Assembly: GCA_016927755.1 (NCBI GenBank)
Contig: JAFGLZ010000225.1
Span: forward strand, 1-64,000
Length of the DNA: 64,000 nt
From: Phycisphaerae bacterium
GTDB lineage: Bacteria; Planctomycetota; Phycisphaerae; UBA1845; JAFGLZ01
Reading direction: 5' to 3'
Of this stretch, positions 27,088 to 35,983 are shown in pieces. The notes under the pieces were generated by a model. It ran no database searches. It was not told the origin of the DNA and saw only the letters and a program-made list of their open reading frames with translations. The position numbers were made by a program, and so were the translations under genes. Position 1 is the stretch's first letter; each line of letters starts with the position of its first letter.

Positions 27088-30000
27088 CTAGGGGATATTG
27101 ATCTGCCGCTGGCCGGTCAGGCTGAATTCGCGGGCATCCCGTCCGGGCGTGCGCACCTCGATCGTACCCCGTCCGTTGACGGTCATCGATAAGGCCTGAT
27201 CGTCAGATCGATCGACCACGACGTTGACCGGCGCGGTTGACTCGATACGTACGGGGATCCGAACGACGACGGCGGCTTCGTCCTGGCCCAGATCGACCCG
27301 CGTCCTTACGGACGATGCATCAACGGTCGTGAGGAAGTCCGGGCGAACGCGATGGCCGCGCGAGTCGTAGCGAAAGGCTATGTGCAGGTCCCGATCACCG
27401 GCCCAACCGTAGACGCCGCTATTCATCGTCACGAGGCGCTCCTTGCCCTTCACGCTGCCGCCGTGCACCTCCTGCACGGTGATCGGGAACATCTGTTTGG
27501 GCACCGATTCGTACGTCAGCGTCTTCGGCTCGCCGTAGTAGAAGTATAGGTTGCCCCATCGCAGCTTGCTCAGCACGTCGTGGTAGACGCCCACCTCGGT
27601 TCTGGATGCGGTCATGTTGCCGAGCGTGATCGGCGTGGGGATCAGGTGGACGTCGGGCCCCTCCTTGATCTCCCTATCGACGATCAGCGGCAGCGAGCAA
27701 ATCGTTCGCGTGGGGATGACGTTGTTGGCAATGACCACCCCGCCCTTGCCCCAGATCTTCCGGCAGTAGGCGATCATCGCGTCCTGCGTCAGCAGCAAGG
27801 TCGAGCCCTTCTTTCGGATGATCGTCTTGGTCTTCGGGTCGATGTCGGCGCTGTGACCGTCCCACCGGTTGTAGGTATATTCGCCGCCATAGCCCCAGAG
27901 AAAGCCATCCACGAACACGCCGCGACACCCCAACTCGTCCATCATCACGTCGACGCTGTCGAGCATCGCGGCGCCGTAGCTGTTGTCCAGCGTCGGGTAG
28001 TAGATCCACCACCGCCAGCCTTCCTCGTAGCGCTCACGCGAGTAGTACGCACCGTTGCCGTAGTTGTAAGCGTAAATGGCCTGACTGCCGTCGGCGTCGA
28101 CGACGCGGGAGTCGGGGAAGTATCGGTCGGGCCGATTCGTCGAGTAGAGCTGCTGGGCGACGTGGAACATGCCCTTGATGTCGGGTCGCACGGCCCGAAG
28201 GGCGTCCATCATCTCACGGATACGCTGTCGTTCCTTGGGGTACTCGACGAACTCGAAGCCCTCCAGCGAGATCGTCGGATCGTCGGTGCACGCCGCCAGG
28301 CAGTACAGCGTCGCGTAGCTGGCGTTCCTCACCTCGAAGTAGCGGCTGTCGGGTATCAGACCCGGGTCGCGCTTCTGCTGCGTGCCCTTGATCATGGCCA
28401 GAGCACCCTCGACGGTGACGTTGTTGCGTCCCTCGTCGCGTCGGACGGCGTTGATGAAATCGTAGTAGTCGCCCGTGGCGTTCACGTAGACGGCCCACTC
28501 CAGCGTGTGGGAGGCGCCGGCGTCGATCGCGAACTCGTTGGACCCGAGGGTCACCCCCCGCCCGTCGAACGCGCCGCGCGACTGAACGATGAAAACGTCG
28601 TCGAGCGCGACCATACCGATGCCGAGCCCCGAGCAGGCAAAGAAGATCGCCGGGCAGATCTTCAACGCGCAGTCGGCGGTCGGCGTGGTCACCTTCTTGC
28701 CGGCGAGGTGTGCCGCGTCGATTCGCGAGCCGGCGACGGTGAGACGGTTGCCCAGGATGATGCCGACGGGACCGTCCGTCGTGTTGGTGATCGTGTCGGC
28801 CACGACGACGCGGGACGCCTTGCATGAGACGCGTCGCGAGATCGCGTAGTGCCGGCCACGCGCGTCGATCTGCCAAGTCGACGGGGCGATGTGTCTCGCG
28901 GTCACCCGCCAATCCGGCTCGCCCCCCTTGTCGGGTGCCGCGGCGCAGACGAGCTTGTTGTCGCCCCCATTGGGAAACGAGAACGCCGACTCGACGGCAA
29001 GCGATTGGCCGCCGACCGATACGACGAACCCTCCGCCGGCCGTGGCACGCACACGGCAGTCGGGCGCGGGAGGCGATTGGGGCAGCGGGTCAACGACGAC
29101 GCGATCGGGAGAGGGCACGGGAAACGACGCCATGGGACGGTCGAACGGGACAGTTGCGCGGACCGTTCGAGTCGGGCCCCGCAAAATGGCGCGGAGTTCG
29201 TACTTCCCGGGCGATAACTTGCCCACGTCGAACGCGTATTCCTCCTTGCATCGATCAGGTCCCTTGGTGATCGGCCGGCTGACGAGAACCTCGCCGTCGC
29301 GGCGCGCCAGCTCGAAGACCATGTGCTCGTCGCTGGCGATCGGGGACACGCCGAACCAGTTGACCTCAGCCCTGGCTTGGTCTTCGTCGGCGTAGATGAA
29401 GGGCTTGATCACCAGTCGTCCGCGCTTGGAGACGTCCTTTCCATAAACGGCGGCGCTGCGCCAATAATGGGCGGCGACCTCGTCGGTCGTCAGCTCGCGA
29501 TCGTAGATCACTACCTCGTTGATCGTGCCGTTGAACGACTGATCGGTCGAGCTGATCTTGAGGGGCACGCGCCCGAAGACGGGAGGCGCGACGCGAAACT
29601 GAACGTCAGGTGCGCCGTCGAGGTAGACCGTCGCCGTGCCCGTTCGACGTACGACGCCGAGCAGGTATGCTCGATGGTTCTCCAACTGGGTCGCGCCGAA
29701 TCCGTTCCCGTCACTGCCCTTGCGGCTTTCCCGGTAGAACACCTTACAGCCGGCACCGTAGACGCGAAGAATGAACCCCTCTCGCTGATAGTCCTCGCAG
29801 TCGATGACGGTCCAGTTGGTCGTGTCGTCGGGGCAGGGCGATGCGTCGAGGCGGACCCAGGCCAGGATGCTCATGTCCCCCGTCAGCTTCAGCGCCCGGT
29901 TGTCGCCGAGGTCAACGAAGTCACCCGAACCGTCGAACGTCAGGGCGGGCCTTCCGCCAAGGTCGCCCCACTTCGCCCCGATGATCTTGCCGTGGTGGCT

Positions 30001-30147
30001 GTTGCCGCTCCGATCGTGCAGGACGTCGCCCTTGCCTTCGTCGAAGGTGTAGTGTGCGACCGGTCCGCTGGGCTGCTCGGCCATGACCGATGTCCATACC
30101 GCAAGCACTGCCACCCCTACGACGGTGGCCCGCGGCGCGTTTCCCAT
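27088..30147 (-). CDS. secreted LamG-domain TIM-barrel carbohydrate-active protein
   Basis: 1019 aa with a signal peptide (VVGVAVLAVWTSVMA), a LamG/concanavalin domain at about 25-235 (VAHYTFDEGKGDVLHDRSG, LAWVRLDASP, INEVVIYDRELTTDEVAAHY), a middle beta-sandwich (about 240-560, GLGIGMVALDDVF) and a C-terminal TIM-barrel-like region with acidic strand ends (CRGVFVDGFLWGYGGEY, GGVVIANNVIP, CSLPLIVDREIKEGPD). Related in style to DUF6259 and clan GH-like proteins; substrate unknown. The ATG at 30147 is chosen over a GTG at 30177 because GGAG lies 9-10 nt upstream and the signal peptide starts there. Confidence 0.7.
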   Translation of the reverse strand: MGNAPRATVVGVAVLAVWTSVMAEQPSGPVAHYTFDEGKGDVLHDRSGNSHHGKIIGAKWGDLGGRPALTFDGSGDFVDLGDNRALKLTGDMSILAWVRLDASPCPDDTTNWTVIDCEDYQREGFILRVYGAGCKVFYRESRKGSDGNGFGATQLENHRAYLLGVVRRTGTATVYLDGAPDVQFRVAPPVFGRVPLKISSTDQSFNGTINEVVIYDRELTTDEVAAHYWRSAAVYGKDVSKRGRLVIKPFIYADEDQARAEVNWFGVSPIASDEHMVFELARRDGEVLVSRPITKGPDRCKEEYAFDVGKLSPGKYELRAILRGPTRTVRATVPFDRPMASFPVPSPDRVVVDPLPQSPPAPDCRVRATAGGGFVVSVGGQSLAVESAFSFPNGGDNKLVCAAAPDKGGEPDWRVTARHIAPSTWQIDARGRHYAISRRVSCKASRVVVADTITNTTDGPVGIILGNRLTVAGSRIDAAHLAGKKVTTPTADCALKICPAIFFACSGLGIGMVALDDVFIVQSRGAFDGRGVTLGSNEFAIDAGASHTLEWAVYVNATGDYYDFINAVRRDEGRNNVTVEGALAMIKGTQQKRDPGLIPDSRYFEVRNASYATLYCLAACTDDPTISLEGFEFVEYPKERQRIREMMDALRAVRPDIKGMFHVAQQLYSTNRPDRYFPDSRVVDADGSQAIYAYNYGNGAYYSRERYEEGWRWWIYYPTLDNSYGAAMLDSVDVMMDELGCRGVFVDGFLWGYGGEYTYNRWDGHSADIDPKTKTIIRKKGSTLLLTQDAMIAYCRKIWGKGGVVIANNVIPTRTICSLPLIVDREIKEGPDVHLIPTPITLGNMTASRTEVGVYHDVLSKLRWGNLYFYYGEPKTLTYESVPKQMFPITVQEVHGGSVKGKERLVTMNSGVYGWAGDRDLHIAFRYDSRGHRVRPDFLTTVDASSVRTRVDLGQDEAAVVVRIPVRIESTAPVNVVVDRSDDQALSMTVNGRGTIEVRTPGRDAREFSLTGQRQINIP

Positions 30148-30216
30148 CGCATTTCTCCACCGAATCCCGAGACCCACTCAGTTGCCGTCAACGAACCAGA
30201 CTATGGAGACACGCTA

Positions 30217-30231
30217 CTGGCTTCAAGCCAG
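30217..30231. repeat. REP-like palindrome
   Basis: CTGGCTTCAAGCCAG, a 7-bp inverted repeat with one central base, followed by AACGGCCT. It resembles in plan GCAGGCTTCCAGCCTGC at 62531-62547 and may belong to the same family of intergenic palindromes. Confidence 0.4.
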
Positions 30232-30361
30232 AACGGCCTCCAGGCATACAGGCACGCATATCGAGTTGATCAGTAAGTTCCTGGATACGGACGATGCGGT
30301 CCAACAGATCGACCACGACCACTGCACGGTCTGCATCGGTTAAGGATTCCCTCGATCCCGA

Positions 30362-33300
30362 TTACGAGTCCAATGACTCGGCCCCTTCCTCATCATCCTG
30401 ATGTTCCCCCTCGGCCGGCGAGCCTCCCCTGTGCGGCGTGGTGCCCGGGTTGGGACGTGGTTTCTCTTCGTATCCCTTTCGAAGCTTCTCGCCGATCATG
30501 CGTTCGGCACTCCGTCGAGCGGCGTCCTCGTTCTGGAAGGACTTCACGCGCTCCTGTCCCAGAGTGCCAATCCGGCCGAAGCGGACGGAAGACCGAGGTC
30601 CAGAGAGCGTAATCTCCCAGAACTTCCGGCTGGTACCGCCGATGAACTCGAAATAGCGCGGGCGGTCTCCGGAGATCGCGGGAATCGCAAGATCGCCAGC
30701 ATGGGAGACAACGGGAGGCTTCCCCGGGAATGTTCCGCCCGCCGGCACATGAGGCAGGAGTTCCTCCGCCTCGGAGAGCCTCGCTTCCAGGATATCCGCA
30801 AAGGCCGGATCGATCGTGATCTCCTCTGCGGGCATCTCACCAGAGGCCATGGCCGTCAGCCTTCGGAGCACCCCCTCACGATCCTCGCACCAGTCTTTGA
30901 CGAGGACGCGCGCGACCTTCCAGCCAAACGTGGACAGGAGCCTGGGCCTGAGGATCTCCCGCTCGATGAGATCGCCTCGCTGATAGTAGGCGTCCTCGTC
31001 TACAAGGATACCGAGTCGGTACGCCTCTTCTCCCTCACGTCGCACGCCGATGGCACAGCGGAAGTCCGACATCCCGACGCCGTAGTCCACGAGGTAGCCC
31101 TGCGCGGCCATCGCCTCGCCGATCTGGCGAACAAGCATGCTCGGCTTGGCGGCCCGCGCCTGCTCTTCCGGGTCGCGCCAAAGGCACATATTCCTCAGGA
31201 TGCGCTGTGCGGTCGGGATGTCCCCCGCGGAGCACGCCGCCGCATAGTGCAGGTAGTTCTTCAGGCAGTTGGCACCGTTGTTGTAATCGTTGGTGATGTC
31301 GCTGTGCTGGATGGAGCTGACCAGTGCCATGTGGTGCTTGGCCCTGGAGAAGGCCACATTCAACCGCTTCTCGCCGCCGGACTGGTTGATCGGGCCGAAG
31401 TTCATCCGCATCTTTCCGTCGGGGCCGTGGCCGTAACACACGCTTAAGATGATGACCTCCCGCTCGTCGCCCTGCATGTTCTCGAGGTTCTTGACGAGCA
31501 GCCCGGCGAACTGGCCGTCCTGCTCGCGGGTCAATTCCGCTTCCAGGGTCTCCCGGAACTCCGGGTCCTCCGCGGCCAGACGGTCGAGGGCGTTCTCGAT
31601 TTCGTCCTGCTGGGCTTCGGAGAAGGCAACGATCCCGATGCTCGGGTTGGCCGGGTCACGAAGCAGCGCCCGGACCATCCGGGCGATGTACTCCGCCTCG
31701 AAGCGATTGCGGCGGTTCTGGTAGTTCGCGCTGAGCATCCGGTGAAAGCTGACCGCTCGTCCGAGCATCTCCCGGGAGTTGGCGTCGCCCTCGGCGGGGT
31801 CCTTCACCAGGATCTCGGGCCGTCGCGAGCAGTTGAGCTCGTTCTCCGGGACGGTGAGCAACCGCCCTTCATAGAAGGCCCAGTTGGAGAAGCTGATTAG
31901 CGACTCCGACCGGCTCCGGTAGTGCCAACCCAGCATGCGGCCCGATAGGTTCCTGGCCGCACAGCTCAGGAAGCTGTTGACGCTCAGATCGTAGTCGACG
32001 GACTCTTCCACGTCCTCCTGGACAACCGATTCCTGCTCCTCTCGCCGCTTGGCGGAGAAGAAGTTCGTTGGCGGCAGTTGCATGGTGTCGCCCACAACGA
32101 TAGCCTGCCCGGCACGGAAGAGCGCCGGCGCCGCCTCCTCCAGGGTGATCTGACTCGCCTCATCAAAGATGACCACGTGGAAGCGGCTGTCGTCGAGCGG
32201 CAGGGTGTCCGAGACGCTCAGCGGGCTCATCAGCCACACGGGTTTGAGGTCGTCGATTACCCTGCCGGAGTCACCACCCACCAGGTCGCGGATCGACCTG
32301 TAACGCATGACCTTGCCGAACTCATGCTCCAACTCCTTGCGCCCGTTGTTGAATCGCCTCTTGAACTCGGATTCCTCCGGGGTTAACTGGGCCGCGGGTC
32401 TCGACGCCACACGGAGGTGGTCGAGGAAGCGCAGGCGGACCTGTTCAAGCACCACATGGGTGTTCAGGTCCTGCCATTTCTGGTACGCCGTATGGAGGCG
32501 CCGGCAGACGGCCTCTCTCCGGTGGGCGTTGAAGAGGCGCAGGTGCGGGTGGGAGCGGTACACGGCGTCCAGGGTCCTGCGCACTGCCGCCGCCTCCAGC
32601 TCCAGGGGGCTGACGGGCAGGTGACGAAACGCGCGGCTCAGGTCCGGCGGCATCTCCGCCATTTCCGAAAGGCAGGCCAGAAAGCAAGTCAGGTCGTCCA
32701 TCGACTCGCGAATCGTCAGGAGATTGTCGAGCAGGTCCTCGGGAGAGCAGCCCTCATAGTCCTCCAACACGCGGCCCAGGAGCTCCGCCAGCCGTTGGAC
32801 CTCGGCCCTCATCCCGGTCAGTCGCGTTGCGGCCTCGTGAGGATCAGGCAGTCCTAGGAGCCAGTGAAGACGCTCGCCGCTTTCGGCTGTGGCCGCGCGC
32901 CCCTCAAGGCACTCAACGCACATCAAGACCTCCTGGAGCGGTTCGCTGATCCCACAAGCCGCGCACATGTCTTCCTCGGCCCGCCGCAGCGCCTCAGCGG
33001 CCTCGTACTCCTTCACCAGACTTCCAAGCACGTGGCTCCATTTCGGACGAACGATGTGGGCCGCGAAGTCGTAGCGTTGCCGGAGGATGCGTCGCATGCG
33101 CCACCACGAGGGTGTGAGGAAGGCCAGTGCGGACCCCTCGAAGCGGCGGGCCTCCTGCAAGGCCAGCGTCGCGTCGCCACTAGGGAGCTTCTCGCGCCAG
33201 TTGACCGTGTCCCCGGCCGCGGCCTCCAACGCCTGGCCGGCCTTCACGCAGGCCCGCCTGTGCGTGCCGAAGCGCCGCCCCAAATCGCTCTGGGGATCCA

Positions 33301-35983
33301 AGACTCTCAACAACCTCTGGTGCGTGAGGATCTCTGCCTCGGCCGCGAGTTGGGTCAGACCATCCAGTCCCCTGAAGGTCCCGCGGAGGCTTTCGGGGAT
33401 GGCCAGGTCCCTGAGAAGCTCGATGGCCCTCTCGAGAATCGGCTCTGCTTCGTCTAGGGCTGCCGTGACGTGTTCCATGGGGCGATCTACGTCCTTGAGG
33501 TCGGTCCGCAGGAGCCGTAGCGGATGATGGGCCAGAACTCGGTCCTCCTGTATCTGGGCCAGCTTGTCGATGAGGGCCGCGATCTGAGGCCGGCTGCAGG
33601 CCCAACTCGCGTAGAAGGGCACGCGCTCCATCTCCAGCGCGGACAGCTCGGAATGGACGTCCGCGAGTTCCGTTCCGCGGCGCAGAAGGGCCTGGAGCGT
33701 TACACCCGCCTCCTTCGGCACACTGAGCATGGCCTCTCCGTGGGCCTGCACCTGTGCCGCCTCTTCGCGGAGCACCTTGTCCATCCGCTCTCGCTGGTGC
33801 CGGAAGCGATGATGGCCCTCGTCGGCGGCCTCGACCAGCGACTCGTACGTCAGCTTGAGGTCCATGACGAAGTCACGTTTGTCGGTTTGCGAGTCGTGGA
33901 TCAGGCAACAGAGCGCCTGGAGCCCCCGCTGTTTTAGCCGTGCGTAGACGACGTCGATCGCCGCGCGTTTTTCGCAGACGAACAGCACTCGCTTGCCGCG
34001 GGCAACGTAATCAGCGATGAGGTTGGTGATCGTCTGACTCTTACCCGTCCCGGGCGGGCCTTGGATGATGTAGCTTCGGCCGGCGCGGGCAAGCCGGATC
34101 GTGATCGCCTGCGTCGGGTCACAGGCTACAACATCGTAGCGATCCTCCAACGGCGGGGCGCCTTGCTTGTCGTCCTCAACCGGTCTTGGGCTCAGCGAGA
34201 AGACAGCCTCGAATGCCGCGTTGGACCGGGCGTTCTCCTGGAGCTCGACGTAGTCGCGCACCAGAGTCATCTTGCGATAGCGGAAGTTGCCGAGCGTCAC
34301 GCGACAGAGGTCGAACTCCCAGACGTAGGGGTTTCCCTCGGCACCTTCGCGCAGCACATAGAAGTCCCGCTCCTTGACGCTGTCGGGGGCCTCGCTTTCC
34401 TCCGAGGTGAGAAAGTGCCGCGGGTCCGGCCGCCCTTTCAGGACGCTTTGCAGGTGCGTCTCCGCCGGGCGGATCCACGTATTGAACATCCGCAAGCCAA
34501 GGGGATGGAAGTTGTGGGGATCATAGCTGTAGTCCAGGTCCAGGAATCGGTTCAGACCCCTTCCGGAGAGCCGGGCGCGGCGCCGGTACATGTCCAAACG
34601 GCGGCGGGCCCGTTCGTGGATCAGGTCGATCCTGGGTCGGTCGATCTTCTTCAGGGCTATCGACGCGTCGGATGACTCGACCAGTTTCTTGAGGCTCGAG
34701 TGAAGGTCCTCCAGACTGCCCTCGGCGAGGTCGATGGTTTCCGGGAGCTCGATGCCGTAGAGCTGTCGCAAGAGGTGTCGAAGGACCGGATTGATCTCCG
34801 CGACTGTGCTGTGCGGCTCGATCAGGTAGGTGTCGCGCACGCCCTTCTTCTTGATGAGCCTGACCGTCAGCAGGACCAGCGGCGAGAGATACTGCTCGGG
34901 CGGGTCGGACTTCACGTCCGCCCATCGCAGGAAGCACAGCACCAGCCGCAACTGCTGGAACCCAAACTCCGCCTGGTCCCGAAGGGACTCCGCGCGGATG
35001 CGGTCCAGGGTGGGGCCGAGGTAGAGCGCCTCGCGGAAGTTCATGTACCGGTTCAGGGGGACGGCCTCCCCCGATTCGATGTCCTTCTGGAACCTGCCTC
35101 CCCAGGTCAGAATCTGGTTCGGGCGGATGCTTCGAACATCGAACGCCAGCGGCACCGAGGCCTCCGTAAGGCACACGCTCCCCGCCGTATCGCGAAAATG
35201 GAGCAGTCGGTTCCGCCGCGAGATCTCGAACAGCCGGTCCTGAAGCCGCTCGAGGATCAACGCCTGCCTTCCGGTCCGGTCTCTCTCGCCGAATCCCCTG
35301 ATACTCGCCAGGTCAAAGTCTATCCCGGTCTCCTGCTCACGGTAGTTCTCCAGGCTGCGCATGACCGCTTGCAGGTCCTGCGGGCGCTTGTGCCGGCTCA
35401 ACTCCGTCATGTTGACGATGGCCTTCGCGAGCACCGGGTGCAGGCCGGGGTTGATTCTGAATAGGTTTCCTCGGCTGGCCACAAAGGACTTCAAGTCTTC
35501 CGGGTCCCGGAGGTCCAACCCGCAGGCTAGGCTGGCCAGAATCAGACCCAGACTGAAGACGTCCACGATGGGATCATGGTGACCGACCGCATGTTCCCAG
35601 CTCACGTACCCGGGCAGGTACACCGGCCGGGTGATCTCCTCACCGGGCTGGCCGACGTGCAAGTCGATGTGCTGCAAACCGTCCCCGCCGACATCCATCG
35701 TCACCTTGAGTTCGCTGACTACCTCGATCCCCCCCCGGGGCGGGGCATCGAGCCGGCTGATCGCCCTGGAATTGATTTCGAGCGGCTTGCGTGTGGCCTC
35801 CTCGAACCAGATGACCGTGCCTTCGACCCGCAGGGCGTTCAGACCTTCAAGAGGTGCCACGAGGTGTGCGCTGTGCGCATCGATGACCTGCCGCGTGAGC
35901 GGGAGCACGGCGGCCAGGGCGTCTTCGGTGGAGAACCCACCCGATTCCAGACGCTCAGAGAGGAAGTCCCCAAAGGCCTTCAC
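30362..35983 (-). CDS. pseudokinase/DUF4011/SF1 helicase/Vsr-like/WGR defence-type protein
   Basis: 1873 aa, GTG start overlapping the M48 gene stop (GTGA), GGAGGG upstream. Domains: (1) about 1-220 resembles a kinase C-lobe only (PVYLPGYVSWEHA then DVFSLGLILASL near 140) with no Lys/HRD/DFG motifs; (2) DUF4011 from about 245 (FEISRRNRLLHFRD); (3) SF1 helicase, Walker A GPPGTGKS near 640-648, Walker B VIFDEASQ near 1270-1278 (about 620 residues between, mostly helical), GWHYRSRSESL, and motif VI GGEKRLNVAFSRAK near 1540; (4) Vsr/DUF559-like segment about 1620-1700 (SDFRCAIGV, ILVDEDAYY, LLSTFGWKVARV) in which the expected catalytic Asp is Ala 1644; (5) WGR domain about 1775-1838 (VRFGRIGTLGQ, KLRKGYEE). 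DUF4011-helicase-Vsr proteins are known phage-defence genes (Hhe-type, from memory); a defence role here is inference. Confidence 0.85.
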   Translation of the reverse strand: MKAFGDFLSERLESGGFSTEDALAAVLPLTRQVIDAHSAHLVAPLEGLNALRVEGTVIWFEEATRKPLEINSRAISRLDAPPRGGIEVVSELKVTMDVGGDGLQHIDLHVGQPGEEITRPVYLPGYVSWEHAVGHHDPIVDVFSLGLILASLACGLDLRDPEDLKSFVASRGNLFRINPGLHPVLAKAIVNMTELSRHKRPQDLQAVMRSLENYREQETGIDFDLASIRGFGERDRTGRQALILERLQDRLFEISRRNRLLHFRDTAGSVCLTEASVPLAFDVRSIRPNQILTWGGRFQKDIESGEAVPLNRYMNFREALYLGPTLDRIRAESLRDQAEFGFQQLRLVLCFLRWADVKSDPPEQYLSPLVLLTVRLIKKKGVRDTYLIEPHSTVAEINPVLRHLLRQLYGIELPETIDLAEGSLEDLHSSLKKLVESSDASIALKKIDRPRIDLIHERARRRLDMYRRRARLSGRGLNRFLDLDYSYDPHNFHPLGLRMFNTWIRPAETHLQSVLKGRPDPRHFLTSEESEAPDSVKERDFYVLREGAEGNPYVWEFDLCRVTLGNFRYRKMTLVRDYVELQENARSNAAFEAVFSLSPRPVEDDKQGAPPLEDRYDVVACDPTQAITIRLARAGRSYIIQGPPGTGKSQTITNLIADYVARGKRVLFVCEKRAAIDVVYARLKQRGLQALCCLIHDSQTDKRDFVMDLKLTYESLVEAADEGHHRFRHQRERMDKVLREEAAQVQAHGEAMLSVPKEAGVTLQALLRRGTELADVHSELSALEMERVPFYASWACSRPQIAALIDKLAQIQEDRVLAHHPLRLLRTDLKDVDRPMEHVTAALDEAEPILERAIELLRDLAIPESLRGTFRGLDGLTQLAAEAEILTHQRLLRVLDPQSDLGRRFGTHRRACVKAGQALEAAAGDTVNWREKLPSGDATLALQEARRFEGSALAFLTPSWWRMRRILRQRYDFAAHIVRPKWSHVLGSLVKEYEAAEALRRAEEDMCAACGISEPLQEVLMCVECLEGRAATAESGERLHWLLGLPDPHEAATRLTGMRAEVQRLAELLGRVLEDYEGCSPEDLLDNLLTIRESMDDLTCFLACLSEMAEMPPDLSRAFRHLPVSPLELEAAAVRRTLDAVYRSHPHLRLFNAHRREAVCRRLHTAYQKWQDLNTHVVLEQVRLRFLDHLRVASRPAAQLTPEESEFKRRFNNGRKELEHEFGKVMRYRSIRDLVGGDSGRVIDDLKPVWLMSPLSVSDTLPLDDSRFHVVIFDEASQITLEEAAPALFRAGQAIVVGDTMQLPPTNFFSAKRREEQESVVQEDVEESVDYDLSVNSFLSCAARNLSGRMLGWHYRSRSESLISFSNWAFYEGRLLTVPENELNCSRRPEILVKDPAEGDANSREMLGRAVSFHRMLSANYQNRRNRFEAEYIARMVRALLRDPANPSIGIVAFSEAQQDEIENALDRLAAEDPEFRETLEAELTREQDGQFAGLLVKNLENMQGDEREVIILSVCYGHGPDGKMRMNFGPINQSGGEKRLNVAFSRAKHHMALVSSIQHSDITNDYNNGANCLKNYLHYAAACSAGDIPTAQRILRNMCLWRDPEEQARAAKPSMLVRQIGEAMAAQGYLVDYGVGMSDFRCAIGVRREGEEAYRLGILVDEDAYYQRGDLIEREILRPRLLSTFGWKVARVLVKDWCEDREGVLRRLTAMASGEMPAEEITIDPAFADILEARLSEAEELLPHVPAGGTFPGKPPVVSHAGDLAIPAISGDRPRYFEFIGGTSRKFWEITLSGPRSSVRFGRIGTLGQERVKSFQNEDAARRSAERMIGEKLRKGYEEKPRPNPGTTPHRGGSPAEGEHQDDEEGAESLDS

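Noticed and set aside
27580-28827. 415-aa plus-strand open frame
   Set aside because: Antisense to the LamG/TIM-barrel gene 27088-30147; no protein-like features.
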